Positions 24,757 through 37,144 of a stretch of 64,000 bases of DNA are shown here, one piece after another. The position numbers and the translations under genes are program-made. The stretch comes from Hydrogenispora sp. Lineage in GTDB: Bacteria > Bacillota > UBA4882 > UBA10575. Location of the stretch: positions 1-64,000 of the forward strand of contig DUQQ01000083.1 in NCBI GenBank assembly GCA_012837705.1, given 5' to 3'. Position 1 is the stretch's first letter. Every line of letters begins with the position of its first letter. The notes below the pieces were generated by a model that worked only from the letters and a program-made list of their open reading frames with translations, did not search any database and was not told the DNA's origin.

Positions 24757-25458
24757 ATGGCTTTAGCAAATAACATTACAGCAGTCCGGGCAAAGATCAA
24801 CGAAGCATTAGCCATTGCGGGCCGTCATCCGGAAGAATTAACTTTGGTGGCGGTAACAAAGTACGTGGACGCCCCGGCCGTTAAAGCGTTAATTGCCCAC
24901 GGGGTGGGGCATATTGGGGAAAGTCGTCTCCAGGAGGCGGCGAGGAAACAAGCGGTCTTGGGCGACTTGAAAAACAGTTTTAAATGGCATTTTATCGGAA
25001 GCTTGCAGACGAATAAGGCACGTCAGGTGGCGGCCGGGTTCGACCTGATCCATTCGCTGGACCGGATGAGTCTGGCGGAAGCGCTCCATAAGGCGGGCCG
25101 AAATTTAAACAAAGAGATTCCTGTTTTGATCCAGGTTAATGTCTCTGGGGAGCGGACGAAGCATGGGATTGCCCCCGGAGAAGTGGGGGCCTTTTATGCC
25201 GAGGTCCGGAAACTAGCGGGCTTACGTCCGGTTGGTCTGATGACGATGGCCCCTTACAGCGAAGATCCGGAGACAAGCCGACCGGTCTTTCGGGAATTGC
25301 GGCTTCTTTTTGAACAGATTAAGCAGGAGTATAATCCGGGACCCCAGTGGCGTGAACTATCGATGGGGATGAGTAACGACTATGGGGTCGCGATTGAAGA
25401 AGGAGCAACGATCGTACGGATTGGCAGCGCCATCTTTGGCGCCGGAACGGAGGGATAA
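24757..25458 (+). CDS. yggS: YggS family pyridoxal phosphate homeostasis protein
   Basis: 233 residues from ATG 24757, behind GGGGGTG (an ATG at 24739 lacks a site). It is an alanine-racemase-fold barrel with the PLP lysine in LVAVTKYVDAPAV, GESRLQEA, WHFIGSLQTNK, VNVSGERTKHG and LSMGMSNDYGVAIEEGAT. It binds PLP and buffers its level. It is the first gene of yggS-sepF-proC-ylmH-divIVA, the usual Firmicutes division-associated cluster. Confidence 0.95.
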   Translation: MALANNITAVRAKINEALAIAGRHPEELTLVAVTKYVDAPAVKALIAHGVGHIGESRLQEAARKQAVLGDLKNSFKWHFIGSLQTNKARQVAAGFDLIHSLDRMSLAEALHKAGRNLNKEIPVLIQVNVSGERTKHGIAPGEVGAFYAEVRKLAGLRPVGLMTMAPYSEDPETSRPVFRELRLLFEQIKQEYNPGPQWRELSMGMSNDYGVAIEEGATIVRIGSAIFGAGTEG

Positions 25459-25460
25459 CC

Positions 25461-25946
25461 ATGAAAACGCCGGGTAATGAAGAATGGGCGGAGGCGGAAG
25501 GGAAAAAAGGCTTTTTAGAACGATTAATGAACCTCTTGGGCTTTGAGACTCAGATCGAGTTAGAAGAGGTCTACGACGACCCCGTTCCGGGGGCGAAGGA
25601 TAAGAACCCGGGTAAAGATCGGGGGAAGGTGGTCAGCCTCTCCAGCCCTAATAAAGCGACGCGTCTTGTTGTCTATGAACCGCGGAGTTTTGATGATGTC
25701 CAATCCATTGTTAACCAGTTAAAGAACAAACGACCGGTGATTTTAAATTTGGAAGAGACCGATAAAGCGATAGCCCGCCGGATTACCGATTTTGTCGGTG
25801 GTGCGGTTTACGCTTTAGATGGCGGCGTGCAGAAGGTCAGCGCGTCAATCATGCTGTTTACCCCGTTGAATGTGGAGGTTTCTTTCCCGTTACGTTCCGA
25901 GACGGAGCGAAACCCCTACCTCAACTCTGATTTCTTAGAACGTTAG
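25461..25946 (+). CDS. sepF: Cell division protein SepF
   Basis: 161 residues starting two bases after yggS. An N-terminal amphipathic membrane-targeting helix (FLERLMNLLGF) is followed by an acidic linker and the SepF core (about 70-150: VYEPRSFDDVQSIVNQLKN, PVILNLEETD, RRITDFVGGAVYALDGGVQKVS). SepF anchors and bundles FtsZ at mid-cell. Confidence 0.95.
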   Translation: MKTPGNEEWAEAEGKKGFLERLMNLLGFETQIELEEVYDDPVPGAKDKNPGKDRGKVVSLSSPNKATRLVVYEPRSFDDVQSIVNQLKNKRPVILNLEETDKAIARRITDFVGGAVYALDGGVQKVSASIMLFTPLNVEVSFPLRSETERNPYLNSDFLER

Positions 25947-25956
25947 GAGGAGTCCC

Positions 25957-26766
25957 TTGGGCACGTTAGGTTTAATTGGTGGTGGGCTGATGGGTACGGC
26001 CTTAATCAAAGGATTATTGAAGCAAGGTTATCCGGCGACCGCAATCTACGTGGCCGATCCCGATCCCTCCCGCCGACAGCTCCTCGCCGAGCTAGGGGTG
26101 GAAACCTTTGCGGAGACCAAAAAAATGTTGGTCGCCCTATCCCAGCGGGAAGCTGACGGGGTAATTTTAGCGGTTAAGCCGCAGATGGTTCCGGAAGCCT
26201 TGTCGGGCTTAAACCTGGCAGGTCTTCCGCTCCTTTCCATTGTTGCTGGATATAAGGTGGCGGCTTTGGAAGCATTGCTTCCCGCCGGAACCAAAGTCCT
26301 GCGGGCCATGCCCAACACGCCGGCGTTGATCGGGGCTGGGGTTACGGCGCTCGCCTTAGGTACGCAAAGCGGGACTGCGGAGCAAGCCTGGGCGGAAAAA
26401 GTCCTCCGTAGTTTGGGTCAGGTGGTGTTGGTTCCGGAAAACCTGATGGATGCGGTGACCGGACTGTCAGGAAGCGGGCCCGGTTATGTCTATCTGTTTA
26501 TCGAAGCATTGATCGACGGCGGGGTCCTGGCGGGACTGCCGCGGGCCTTGGCCCGGGAACTGGCCGTCGCGACGGTTTTAGGGAGTGCGCGGATGGTCGC
26601 GGAGACGAAGGAGCACCCGGCGGTCCTCCGCGATATGGTTACTTCGCCAGGCGGGACGACCATTGCTGGTCTCTATGCCTTGGAGGAGGAAGGCTTTTCC
26701 GGGCAAGTGATGAAGGCCGTCCTAGCGGCGACCGACCGGTCCCGCGCCCTGGGTGGAGATCAATAA
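25957..26766 (+). CDS. proC: Pyrroline-5-carboxylate reductase
   Basis: 269 residues, TTG after AGGAGGAGTCCC. NAD(P)-binding GLIGGGLMGTALIKGL, the VKPQM region, RAMPNTPALIGAGVTAL and the C-terminal signature TGLSGSGPGYVYLFIEALIDGGV, with MVTSPGGTTIAGL. It catalyses the last step of proline synthesis. Its place between sepF and ylmH is a known Firmicutes order; yggT, often present here, is missing. Confidence 0.95.
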   Translation: MGTLGLIGGGLMGTALIKGLLKQGYPATAIYVADPDPSRRQLLAELGVETFAETKKMLVALSQREADGVILAVKPQMVPEALSGLNLAGLPLLSIVAGYKVAALEALLPAGTKVLRAMPNTPALIGAGVTALALGTQSGTAEQAWAEKVLRSLGQVVLVPENLMDAVTGLSGSGPGYVYLFIEALIDGGVLAGLPRALARELAVATVLGSARMVAETKEHPAVLRDMVTSPGGTTIAGLYALEEEGFSGQVMKAVLAATDRSRALGGDQ

Positions 26767-26840
26767 GCAAGGGTGTCCCGGCGCCTGTCTGTGAAGATAT
26801 TGCAGAATGCGAACGACCAGCAACGAACAGAGGAGTAAAC

Positions 26841-27650
26841 ATGGATAAAGAACGTTTTTTAGCGCCCCTGGAGGGGGAAGATCGGGAGTTGGTGGCCCGG
26901 GTCCTGGATCAGGTGGAATTGGCCTTAAAGAAGACCTCTCCGGTGGCGACCGATTTTCTTGACCCGCGGGAACGGGCCCTTTGTGGCGAAGCAATTCACT
27001 TTCTGCCGGAGGTCAAGACCTTATATTTCGGCGGCTACCGTGGGGCAGAGCGGCAACGCATGGTGATTATGCCCGCATTTTACCTGGCGGAAGCCGTGGA
27101 ACCACCGTTGGCCTACTTGTCAATCAAGCTACCGACGAAAGGGGGGAAGGCCGCCCCCGCCGCAGATGAACCGCTTTTTACTCACCGGTCGGTGTTAGGT
27201 AGCATAATGGGATTGGGGCTGAAACGGGGCAAAGTCGGTGATCTGCTCTTGGGTCCAGATGAGGCCCAAGTGGTGGTTGCCGAGGAGATTGCCGAGTTTC
27301 TCTTGACCAACCTGAATAAAGTTGGTTCCTGCGCCGTAACGGTGGAGTTGATCGATCCGGAACAACTGAATACACCGGTGGAAAGGGTTAAAGAGATCAA
27401 AAGTACCGTCGCATCACCGCGTTTGGATGCGGTGGCGGGTCTGGGTTACGGTGTTTCCCGCAGCCGGATGGCCCGGGAGATCAAAATGGGGAAAGTTAAG
27501 GTAAACTGGCAAGTGGTTACTGCTCCCGACTACAAGGTGAGCGCCAGCGATGTGCTTTCAATCCGGGGTCGGGGCCGGGTTGTTGTGGAAGAATTTGGTG
27601 GCGAGACCCGAAAAGGGCGTTTGTTTGTAAGACTGAAGAGATTATTATAA
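26841..27650 (+). CDS. ylmH: YlmH family RNA-binding protein with S4 domain
   Basis: 269 residues. It has an N-terminal YlmH domain (FGGYRGAERQRM, the GSIMGLGLKRGKVGDLL block) and a C-terminal S4 domain (SRLDAVAGLGYGVSRS-type phrase, VKVNWQVV). In Bacillus and Staphylococcus YlmH is linked to ribosome quality control, where it helps C-terminal tailing on stalled 50S subunits. ATG after AGAGGAG. Confidence 0.93.
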   Translation: MDKERFLAPLEGEDRELVARVLDQVELALKKTSPVATDFLDPRERALCGEAIHFLPEVKTLYFGGYRGAERQRMVIMPAFYLAEAVEPPLAYLSIKLPTKGGKAAPAADEPLFTHRSVLGSIMGLGLKRGKVGDLLLGPDEAQVVVAEEIAEFLLTNLNKVGSCAVTVELIDPEQLNTPVERVKEIKSTVASPRLDAVAGLGYGVSRSRMAREIKMGKVKVNWQVVTAPDYKVSASDVLSIRGRGRVVVEEFGGETRKGRLFVRLKRLL

Positions 27651-27694
27651 AGGAACAGCAAGATCATTTTAGCAAGCAAAAGGAGGCTTGTCCG

Positions 27695-28462
27695 ATGTTT
27701 ACACCAGTTGATTTGGAGACCATGGTTTTTCGACGGGGATTCCGCGGCTACAAGACCAGAGAGGTTCAAGAATTTATGCGGAAGCTGATCGTTGATTATG
27801 AAAAACTATACAAAGAAAACATTGACCTCCGGGAAGAGTTGGAAAAGCAGAAAGATTTACTGAAGAACTACCAAGCAATGGAAGATACCTTGAAAAACAC
27901 CCTTTATCTCGCCCAAGGAACCGCCGATGAGATTAAGTCCGCCGGGGAAAAACAAGCCGAGATTATCCTCCGGGAGGCGCAGAATCGTGCCGAGCAGATG
28001 CGGTTGAAGGTACGGGAGGAGATCCAGGCCGAACTCCTCGAATTGGCTAACCTCAAGCAACAGGTGGATATGTTCCGGATCCACTTCACCCGCTTCTTAC
28101 AGTCGCTGATCGAGATGGCCGAAAAGAATCTGGATATCGAGGACGTTTGGGAGCAAATGGCTAGTCTTTCTCGTTATGGTGTGACCCCGAAGAAGGAAGA
28201 GCAGGAAGTGAAGGAAGTAAAACCGGAAACGCCAGAGCAACGGGAACGGTTAGAGCAGCTTGACAAGAAGCTGGATAGTATCCAAAAGCTGGACAGTATC
28301 GAGCAACTGGATAGTATCGAGAAGCCGGATAAGCTGGAAAGATTGGGTGATTTCGAGAAGCTGGAAACGCCGAAAAAGCCAACGACCGAAGATTTTGGCG
28401 ATGATGTGTTAGCGGCGGCCAAAGCGAAGGCGGCTAGCCTATTTGAAACCACCGAGCTATAA
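27695..28462 (+). CDS. divIVA: Cell division protein DivIVA with C-terminal tandem repeats
   Basis: 255 residues, ATG after AAAGGAGG. The N-terminal lipid-binding segment (MVFRRGFRGYKTREVQEFMRKL) and the long coiled coil (about 30-140) are typical of DivIVA, which recruits partners to curved membrane at poles and septa. Residues about 180-225 are a lineage-specific charged tail of six-residue repeats (LDSIQK, LDSIEQ, LDSIEK), encoded by an 18-base tandem repeat. The end overlaps spmB tail-to-tail by 29 bases, so the C-terminus is shared coding DNA on both strands. Confidence 0.93.
   Translation: MFTPVDLETMVFRRGFRGYKTREVQEFMRKLIVDYEKLYKENIDLREELEKQKDLLKNYQAMEDTLKNTLYLAQGTADEIKSAGEKQAEIILREAQNRAEQMRLKVREEIQAELLELANLKQQVDMFRIHFTRFLQSLIEMAEKNLDIEDVWEQMASLSRYGVTPKKEEQEVKEVKPETPEQRERLEQLDKKLDSIQKLDSIEQLDSIEKPDKLERLGDFEKLETPKKPTTEDFGDDVLAAAKAKAASLFETTEL
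28268..28339 (+). repeat. 18-base tandem repeat in divIVA
   Basis: Three consecutive units at 28268-28285, 28286-28303 and 28304-28321 (pattern AAGCTGGATAGTATCGAG with few changes), then a degenerate fourth. Each encodes six residues of the coiled-coil tail. Confidence 0.85.
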
Positions 28463-28958
28463 AGATCGCGGCGAAGAAGGCCGCCAGATCGCCGAGGAGG
28501 CCCATGCTGACTAGATGCTTTGGACGGCTGATCCCGATGGCCCCAAGGTAAACCGTGAGAACATAGAAAGTGGTCTCCGATCCCCCGGCGATGATGGAAG
28601 CCATCAAACCGAGGGGGGAATCGGGGCCATATTTCTGCGTTAAGTCGGCCATAAAGCCAATCGTACCCGAACCCGAAAGCGGCTTCACCAGGCCTAAGGG
28701 GAGGATTTCTTCGGGAATCCGAAGTAATCGGGCGAGCGGCGTGGTCAGGCGGCAAAACAGGGTGAGGGCACCTGAGGTCTTGAAGACCGCTAACGCCCCG
28801 AAGATGGCCAGGAAATAGGGTAAGAGTTGGAACCCGGTTTTCAATCCAGTGCTGGCCCCCTTAATAAAGGTTTCATACACTTTAACCCCTTTATACTCGC
28901 CATAGGCGAGAACGGCCATGATAAAGAGGGGAATAGCCCAAACTGAGAGTGTCTTCAT
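28434..28958 (-). CDS. spmB: Spore maturation protein SpmB
   Basis: 174 residues, four to five hydrophobic segments. It belongs to the Gate (nucleoside-recognition) family with the SpmB motifs GASTGLKTGFQLLPYF, RIPEEILPLGLVKPLSGSG and GSETTFYVLTVYLGAIGI. In Bacillus spmA/spmB mutants make spores with incomplete core dehydration. Start overlaps the spmA stop by four bases. It supports sporulation in this organism. Confidence 0.93.
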   Translation of the reverse strand: MKTLSVWAIPLFIMAVLAYGEYKGVKVYETFIKGASTGLKTGFQLLPYFLAIFGALAVFKTSGALTLFCRLTTPLARLLRIPEEILPLGLVKPLSGSGTIGFMADLTQKYGPDSPLGLMASIIAGGSETTFYVLTVYLGAIGISRPKHLVSMGLLGDLAAFFAAIFIARWFQIG

Positions 28959-29551
28959 TTTTTACTCTCCTTTCGGGTTTTTTTTATGATAAAGTGCGTA
29001 CAAAGGGCCACGGTGGTTCCGATGAACGAAACGATTAAGATGGGGAGGATCACCACCGATGGTCGGGTGGAACCAGCACGGGAACGTACGGCAATGATGG
29101 TGGAAGGGACGAAGGAGATCCCGCCTAAGATTAAAGCCAAGTACACGGCCATCTCATCGGAGACTTCGCCGGGGGATGGGTTGACCTTTTCCAATTCGTG
29201 CATTGCCTTAATGCCCAGCGGCGTGGCGGCGTGGCTTAAACCAAGCAGATTGGCGGCTAAACTGAGGGTAATCGCGCCGATGGCGGGGCTATCATGCGGG
29301 AGTCGGGGGAAAAGCCGACGGAGGAAGGGATGGAGGGCGCGAGCCAGTCCTTGAGTGATGCCAGCGGCTTCGGCGATCTTTAACAGGCCGGACCAGAAGG
29401 CTAAGAAACCAATGAGACCCAGCGTAAAGCTGACGCTCTCTTCCATGGCGGCAATGAGGGCCAGCGTTGTCTCTTCGACACGTCCGGTCGCCCCGGCAAC
29501 TAAAAAGCCGAGAAAAAAAAGGGCAAACCAGATTTTATTGATGGTGAACAC
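28955..29551 (-). CDS. spmA: Spore maturation protein SpmA
   Basis: 198 residues from GTG 29551. It is a Gate-family membrane protein with the features LGLIGFLAFWSGLLKIAE, NLLGLSHAATPLGIKAM and GGISFVPSTIIAVR. The start is uncertain: GTG 29551 directly abuts its GGGGGG site, while the family N-terminus (two residues, then N-x-I-W) would begin at ATC 29542, eight bases from that site. Divergent from whiA, sharing an upstream region of about 80 bases. Confidence 0.92.
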   Translation of the reverse strand: MFTINKIWFALFFLGFLVAGATGRVEETTLALIAAMEESVSFTLGLIGFLAFWSGLLKIAEAAGITQGLARALHPFLRRLFPRLPHDSPAIGAITLSLAANLLGLSHAATPLGIKAMHELEKVNPSPGEVSDEMAVYLALILGGISFVPSTIIAVRSRAGSTRPSVVILPILIVSFIGTTVALCTHFIIKKTRKESKK

Positions 29552-29630
29552 CCCCCATAGATCTATATATACTGTGGCTTGGCGGGTTTATGCTTAATAA
29601 ATCGATGGTCTGTGATGGGAGAGAAAGATC

Positions 29631-30590
29631 GTGGGAACCTATTCCCAACGTACAAAGGAAGAGTTGGCAAGGAAATACCCGACGCAAAAATGTTGCGTCA
29701 AAGCCGAGTTGGCCGCGATTGTTCGGGCCAGTGGCAGTCTACATTTACGAGCCAACTACTCCTATGCCGTTACGGTGCTCAGTGAAAGCGCCGCTTTGAT
29801 CCGAAAAACCCACTTACTCCTGAAAAAATATTTTCAGCTGCACGGGCGGATCATCGTCGAAGATACCGGCCGTTTTAACCGGCGCCGCTATCGTTTACAA
29901 CTGATTGGGGCCCGGAACGTCAAGCGCGTCTTGCAGGAGTTGGATATCCTGTCGGCCGGGTTGAACTTGAACAGCGCCATTCCACCTTCGCTCGTCCGGA
30001 CCGATTGCTGTCGGGCGGCTTTTCTCCGGGGGGCTTTTCTGGCCCGCGGTTCGATCACCGATCCCCAAAAGCAAAACTATCACCTGGAGATCACCACGGA
30101 GAATGAGGAGTTTGCCCTCGGTTTGAATTATTTAATGAACCTTTGCGGGTTCCGGGCGGGTACGCACCACCGGAAGGAATATATTGTTTATCTGAAGGGT
30201 GCAGAAACGATCGGGCGCTTTATCAGTTTCATCGGTGCCCACGGCGCCTTTTTGGCCATGGAAGAAGTACGTGTGATTAAAGAGATGCGCAATGAAGTGA
30301 ACCGCTTGGTCAATTGTGAGACGGCTAACTTGGAAAAATCGGTGCGGGCGGGGTTGGAACAGGTAGAGGTGATCAACGAGTTAAAGGCCCGGAAGTTACT
30401 GGATAAACTGCCTGCGAATCTCCAGGAAATCGCGCTCTTGCGCCTGGACCATCCTGAAGCCAGCCTGCGGGAACTGGGCGAGTTGGCCACTCCGCCTCTG
30501 AGTAAATCTGCGGTGAACCACCGGATGCGGAAATTGTTAAAAATTGCCGAAACTTTTGTCGACCAGGAGGAAATGAATTCTCCAGGATGA
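29631..30590 (+). CDS. whiA: DNA-binding protein WhiA
   Basis: 319 residues, GTG after GGGAGAGA. It has an N-terminal LAGLIDADG-like homing-endonuclease fold lacking catalytic acids (CCRAAFLRGAFLARGSI, YHLEITTENEEFA) and a C-terminal helix-turn-helix (LPANLQEIALLRLDHPEASLRELGE, SKSAVNHRMRKL). It regulates sporulation genes in actinomycetes and division/chromosome segregation in Bacillus. Its usual partners rapZ (yvcJ) and yvcK are not adjacent here. Confidence 0.94.
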   Translation: MGTYSQRTKEELARKYPTQKCCVKAELAAIVRASGSLHLRANYSYAVTVLSESAALIRKTHLLLKKYFQLHGRIIVEDTGRFNRRRYRLQLIGARNVKRVLQELDILSAGLNLNSAIPPSLVRTDCCRAAFLRGAFLARGSITDPQKQNYHLEITTENEEFALGLNYLMNLCGFRAGTHHRKEYIVYLKGAETIGRFISFIGAHGAFLAMEEVRVIKEMRNEVNRLVNCETANLEKSVRAGLEQVEVINELKARKLLDKLPANLQEIALLRLDHPEASLRELGELATPPLSKSAVNHRMRKLLKIAETFVDQEEMNSPG

Positions 30591-30789
30591 AGCTTTAATT
30601 TTGAACTAAATTGTCCTTAATTCAACCTGAGTTAAACACCATTTCCCGACACTACCTTCTTTTCTCCAAAGGGAAACTCCCACGATTGACGGTCAAGTTG
30701 CAAAAACTGTTATTGATAGTTTTAGCTTGATCGGGAGATAATTCCAGTAGCAATAAAAATCGTGCCCGGCGCAGGGGACGATGGAATAG

Positions 30790-31857
<1,068 letters not shown>

Positions 31858-31899
31858 TATAGCAAAAAATCCGAGAATGAAGCAAGGAGTGGTGTGCTG

Positions 31900-33087
31900 A
31901 TGAAAAAGATGACCATTAAGGATCTGGCGGTTAAAGGAAAACGAGTCTTAGTCCGGGTCGATTTCAACGTACCGGTGGATGACAACGGACAGATCACCGA
32001 TGACCGCCGAATTCAAGCCGCATTGCCGACCATCAATTATCTGGCCGAGCAAGGCGCGAAGGTAGTTTTGGTCTCCCATTTTGGCCGGCCCAAAGGGGTG
32101 GACGACAAATTACGGATGGACACGATCGCCCAAAGGCTGCGGGAACTCAGTGGCCGGAAGGTGATTAAGGTCAACGACTGTATCGGTGAAGAACCGCAAA
32201 AAGCCGTGGCCGAAATGGCGGAAGGCGACATCTTACTCTTGGAGAATGTGCGCTTCTATAAAGAGGAGACCGCGAATGATCCGGAGTTTGCCCGGCAATT
32301 GGCGGCAGTGGCTGATCTTTATGTGAATGACGCGTTTGGGACGGCGCACCGCGCCCACGCTTCGACCGCCGGGGTGACCGCCTACTTGAAACCGGCCGCG
32401 GCGGGCTTCCTGATCGAAAAGGAACTGGAGATTATGGGTAAAGCCATCAGTGACCCTGAAAAGCCCTTTGTGGCCATCTTGGGCGGGGCGAAAGTGGCCG
32501 ATAAATTAGGGGTGATCACCAATCTTCTCAACAAAGTTGATACTTTGATCATCGGTGGCGGAATGGCTTACACCTTCTTAAAGGCGAAAGGTTATGAGAT
32601 TGGTAAATCCTTAGTTGACACCGAAAAAATTGACTTTGCCCGCGATATGATCGCCCAGGCAGAAGCAAAAGGGGTCAACTTGTTGCTTCCGGTGGACGTG
32701 GTCGTGACCGATAACTTCAAAAATCCAACCATGCATAAGACGGTGGCGGCCGACGCGATCCCGGCGGATCTGCAAGGTGTGGATATTGGGCCCGAGACGA
32801 TCAAAGCGTTTGCGGCGGCGATTAAAGCGGCGAAGACAGTGGTCTGGAACGGACCAATGGGGGTCTTTGAGAATCCTGACTTTGCCGTCGGAACCAATGC
32901 GATCGCCGAAGCCATGGCCGAAGCCGACGCGACGACGATCGTCGGTGGCGGGGACTCGGCAGCGGCTGTCGAGCAATTAGGCTATGCCGCGAAGATGACC
33001 CATGTTTCGACCGGTGGCGGAGCCTCCCTGGAGTTCCTGGAAGGGAAAGTGCTTCCGGGTGTAGCGGCCCTGACCGATAAAGAATAA
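31900..33087 (+). CDS. pgk: Phosphoglycerate kinase
   Basis: 395 residues from ATG 31900 behind AAGGAG (GTG 31894 is too close). [46 protein letters not shown] and [11 protein letters not shown] are intact. It transfers phosphate from 1,3-bisphosphoglycerate to ADP. The gap to gap is 42 bases and to tpiA 12 bases. Confidence 0.96.
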   Translation: MKKMTIKDLAVKGKRVLVRVDFNVPVDDNGQITDDRRIQAALPTINYLAEQGAKVVLVSHFGRPKGVDDKLRMDTIAQRLRELSGRKVIKVNDCIGEEPQKAVAEMAEGDILLLENVRFYKEETANDPEFARQLAAVADLYVNDAFGTAHRAHASTAGVTAYLKPAAAGFLIEKELEIMGKAISDPEKPFVAILGGAKVADKLGVITNLLNKVDTLIIGGGMAYTFLKAKGYEIGKSLVDTEKIDFARDMIAQAEAKGVNLLLPVDVVVTDNFKNPTMHKTVAADAIPADLQGVDIGPETIKAFAAAIKAAKTVVWNGPMGVFENPDFAVGTNAIAEAMAEADATTIVGGGDSAAAVEQLGYAAKMTHVSTGGGASLEFLEGKVLPGVAALTDKE

Positions 33088-33099
33088 GAGGTGGTAACA

Positions 33100-33846
33100 G
33101 TGAGAAAACCAATTATTGCTGGAAACTGGAAGATGTATAAGACCAATACCGAAGCACAGGCCTTGGTCAATGGGTTGAAAGAGAAAACACTGCCGGAGGC
33201 GGTAGAAGTAGTTCTTTGCCCGCCCTTTACGGCCTTGTCGACCGTTGCGGAGCTCATCAAGGGGACCGCGATTGGCCTGGGTGCCCAGGACCTGTTCTGG
33301 GAGGATGAAGGGGCCTATACCGGGGAAGTGTCACCGGTGATGCTCAAGGAGTTGGGCTGCACCTATGTGATTATCGGCCATTCGGAGCGGCGGCAGTATT
33401 TTGGCGAAACCGACGAAACGGTGAACAAAAAGGTAAAAGCGGCGCTGAGCCACGGCCTAAAACCCATCATTTGCGTAGGTGAAAGTTTACAGCAGCGGGA
33501 AGCGGGCGAAACTAACGCTTTCGTCGCCGGGCAAGTGGAAAAAGCCCTGGACGGTCTGGCACCGGAGAGCATTCCGCAGGTGGTCATCGCCTATGAACCG
33601 ATCTGGGCGATCGGCACCGGCCGTTCCTCCAGTGCTAGCGATGCCAATGAAGTAATCGGCATGATCCGCCAGACGATCGCCAAGAAGTTCGATGCAAACC
33701 TGGCCGCTCAGGTGCGCATCCAGTATGGTGGCAGTGTGAAACCGGGGAACATTAAAGAATTCATGGGCCAAGCGGAGATCGACGGCGCATTGGTCGGTGG
33801 TGCCAGCCTTAAGGCGGAGGACTTCTTTGGGATTATTTCCTACTAA
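33100..33846 (+). CDS. tpiA: Triosephosphate isomerase
   Basis: 248 residues from GTG 33100, behind AAGAGGTGG. Catalytic Lys in AGNWKMYK, His in [13 protein letters not shown], Glu in [11 protein letters not shown]; phosphate loop QYGGSVKP and [10 protein letters not shown]. It interconverts dihydroxyacetone phosphate and glyceraldehyde-3-phosphate. Confidence 0.96.
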   Translation: MRKPIIAGNWKMYKTNTEAQALVNGLKEKTLPEAVEVVLCPPFTALSTVAELIKGTAIGLGAQDLFWEDEGAYTGEVSPVMLKELGCTYVIIGHSERRQYFGETDETVNKKVKAALSHGLKPIICVGESLQQREAGETNAFVAGQVEKALDGLAPESIPQVVIAYEPIWAIGTGRSSSASDANEVIGMIRQTIAKKFDANLAAQVRIQYGGSVKPGNIKEFMGQAEIDGALVGGASLKAEDFFGIISY

Positions 33847-33900
33847 CTTGGCGCTGTTTATTTAAAGCAAGTTAGGCAGTGTTGAACGGAGAGATGAAAA

Positions 33901-35451
33901 ATGGAAATTAAAAACAGACCGGTTACGTTGATTATCTTGGACGGTTGGGGCCATAATCCCGAGCCAACCCATAATGCGATTAAAGCGGCCCATACTCCTT
34001 TCCTAGACCGGTTGATGGCAGAAAATCCCCATGCGCTAGTCGAAACCTCCGGCGAGGCTGTTGGTCTACCTGAAGGACAGATGGGCACCTCGGAAGTGGG
34101 ACACCTGAATATCGGGGCCGGGCGGATTGTCTACCAAAGCCTGGTCCGGATCAGTAAAGCGTTGAAGAGCGGAGAAATCAAGGAAAACCCGGTCTTTTCC
34201 GAACTAATCGATTACCTAGTAGCCAACGGTAAACCCCTCCATTTCATGGGGCTTGTCTCCCCCGGCGGCGTCCATAGCCACACCGAGCATTTATACGAAT
34301 TCATCCGGTTGGCGGTGGAGATGGGTGTGAAAGACATTTATGTCCACGCTTTTCTCGATGGACGTGATACCCCACCGGCCAGCGCCAAGGAATATTTGGC
34401 GGAACTTGAGGCGCAGCTGCAAAAGATCGGGACCGGCCGCATTGCGACCGTTGCCGGACGGTACTACGCCATGGACCGGGATAAACGGTGGGACCGGGTG
34501 GAAAAGGCTTATGCTGCCATGGTTGATGGCGAAGGAGAAAAAGCCGCCGATGCCTTGGCTGCGGTGGAAGCTTCCTACCAAAAGGGTGTCCACGATGAGT
34601 TTGTGCTGCCGACAGTGATCGAAAGCGACGGGAAGCCGGTGGCGACGATCCAACCCGGTGACGGAGTGATCTTCTTTAACTTCCGTCCCGACCGGGCCCG
34701 GGAGATCACCAGGGCCTTTGTGGAACAGGACTTTGCTGGTTTTCCCCGGAAAAAAGGCTTTCTCGGGACCCGCTTTGTCTGCTTGACCCAATACGATGAG
34801 GAGCTGGACGTTCCCCTCCTTTTCCCGCCGGAGGAAGCAATGGAAAATATCCTCGGGAAATACCTCAGTGTTTTAGGGCTGAAACAGCTCCGGATCGCGG
34901 AGACCGAGAAATACGCCCATGTGACCTACTTTTTTAATGGTGGGGAAGAGGTTCCCTTCCCGGAGGAAGAGCGGGTGTTGATTCCTTCCCCGAAAGTGGC
35001 CACCTACGACTTGCAGCCGGAGATGAGTGCCGTGGAGGTTACCGACCGGGTCTTAACCGAGATTGCCTCCGACCGTTTTGATGTGATTATTATGAACTAC
35101 GCCAACTGTGATATGGTGGGTCATACCGGAGTCTGGGAGGCGGCAGTGAAAGCGGTGGAGACGATCGATGCTTGCCTGGCGCGGGTCGTACCGGCGATCC
35201 TGGAAAAGGGTGGGGTGGTGCTGATTACGGCCGACCATGGTAACGCTGAGTTGATGGTTAATCCGGAAACGAAGGAACCCTGGACCGCCCACACAACCTT
35301 CCCCACACCGGTCCTCCTCGTTGGTTACGAAGAGAAATGTCGGTTAAAGAACGGAATTTTGGCGGATATTGCCCCGACTGTGCTTGAACTTTTGGGCCTC
35401 GACAAACCGGCGGAGATGACAGGGAATTCCTTAATCGAACGCCTTTCCTAA
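33901..35451 (+). CDS. gpmI: 2,3-bisphosphoglycerate-independent phosphoglycerate mutase
   Basis: 516 residues. Alkaline-phosphatase fold: ILDGWG metal site, catalytic Ser in MGTSEVGHLNIGAGR, DGRDTPP, NFRPDRAREITR, NYANCDMVGHTG and ADHGNAE metal ligands. It converts 3-phosphoglycerate to 2-phosphoglycerate with Mn2+; the pH-sensitive form is used by sporulating Firmicutes. ATG after GGAGAG. Confidence 0.96.
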   Translation: MEIKNRPVTLIILDGWGHNPEPTHNAIKAAHTPFLDRLMAENPHALVETSGEAVGLPEGQMGTSEVGHLNIGAGRIVYQSLVRISKALKSGEIKENPVFSELIDYLVANGKPLHFMGLVSPGGVHSHTEHLYEFIRLAVEMGVKDIYVHAFLDGRDTPPASAKEYLAELEAQLQKIGTGRIATVAGRYYAMDRDKRWDRVEKAYAAMVDGEGEKAADALAAVEASYQKGVHDEFVLPTVIESDGKPVATIQPGDGVIFFNFRPDRAREITRAFVEQDFAGFPRKKGFLGTRFVCLTQYDEELDVPLLFPPEEAMENILGKYLSVLGLKQLRIAETEKYAHVTYFFNGGEEVPFPEEERVLIPSPKVATYDLQPEMSAVEVTDRVLTEIASDRFDVIIMNYANCDMVGHTGVWEAAVKAVETIDACLARVVPAILEKGGVVLITADHGNAELMVNPETKEPWTAHTTFPTPVLLVGYEEKCRLKNGILADIAPTVLELLGLDKPAEMTGNSLIERLS

Positions 35452-36984
<1,533 letters not shown>

Positions 36985-37009
36985 GCGGATAAAAAATGTA
37001 AACGGAAAA

Positions 37010-37045
37010 GGTACGGAAGGTTGGAATAACCCAACCTTCCGTACC
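37010..37045 (+). terminator. Perfect 15-bp hairpin after eno
   Basis: GGTACGGAAGGTTGG (37010-37024) pairs completely with CCAACCTTCCGTACC (37031-37045) around AATAAC. There is no T run, so it may be a factor-assisted terminator or an mRNA 3'-end stabiliser rather than a classic terminator. Confidence 0.6.
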
Positions 37046-37082
37046 GCTGGAAACATCCGTACAAAAAATCTCTGCACAGGCC

Positions 37083-37111
37083 TTGTTAAGGGTGGACAAC
37101 TTTGATACAAT
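37083..37111 (+). promoter_or_regulatory. Promoter for secG
   Basis: TTGTTA at 37083-37088, a 17-base spacer and TACAAT at 37106-37111. Confidence 0.65.
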
Positions 37112-37144
37112 AAAACAATAAGCAACCCAGCAGGGGGTGAAGAT

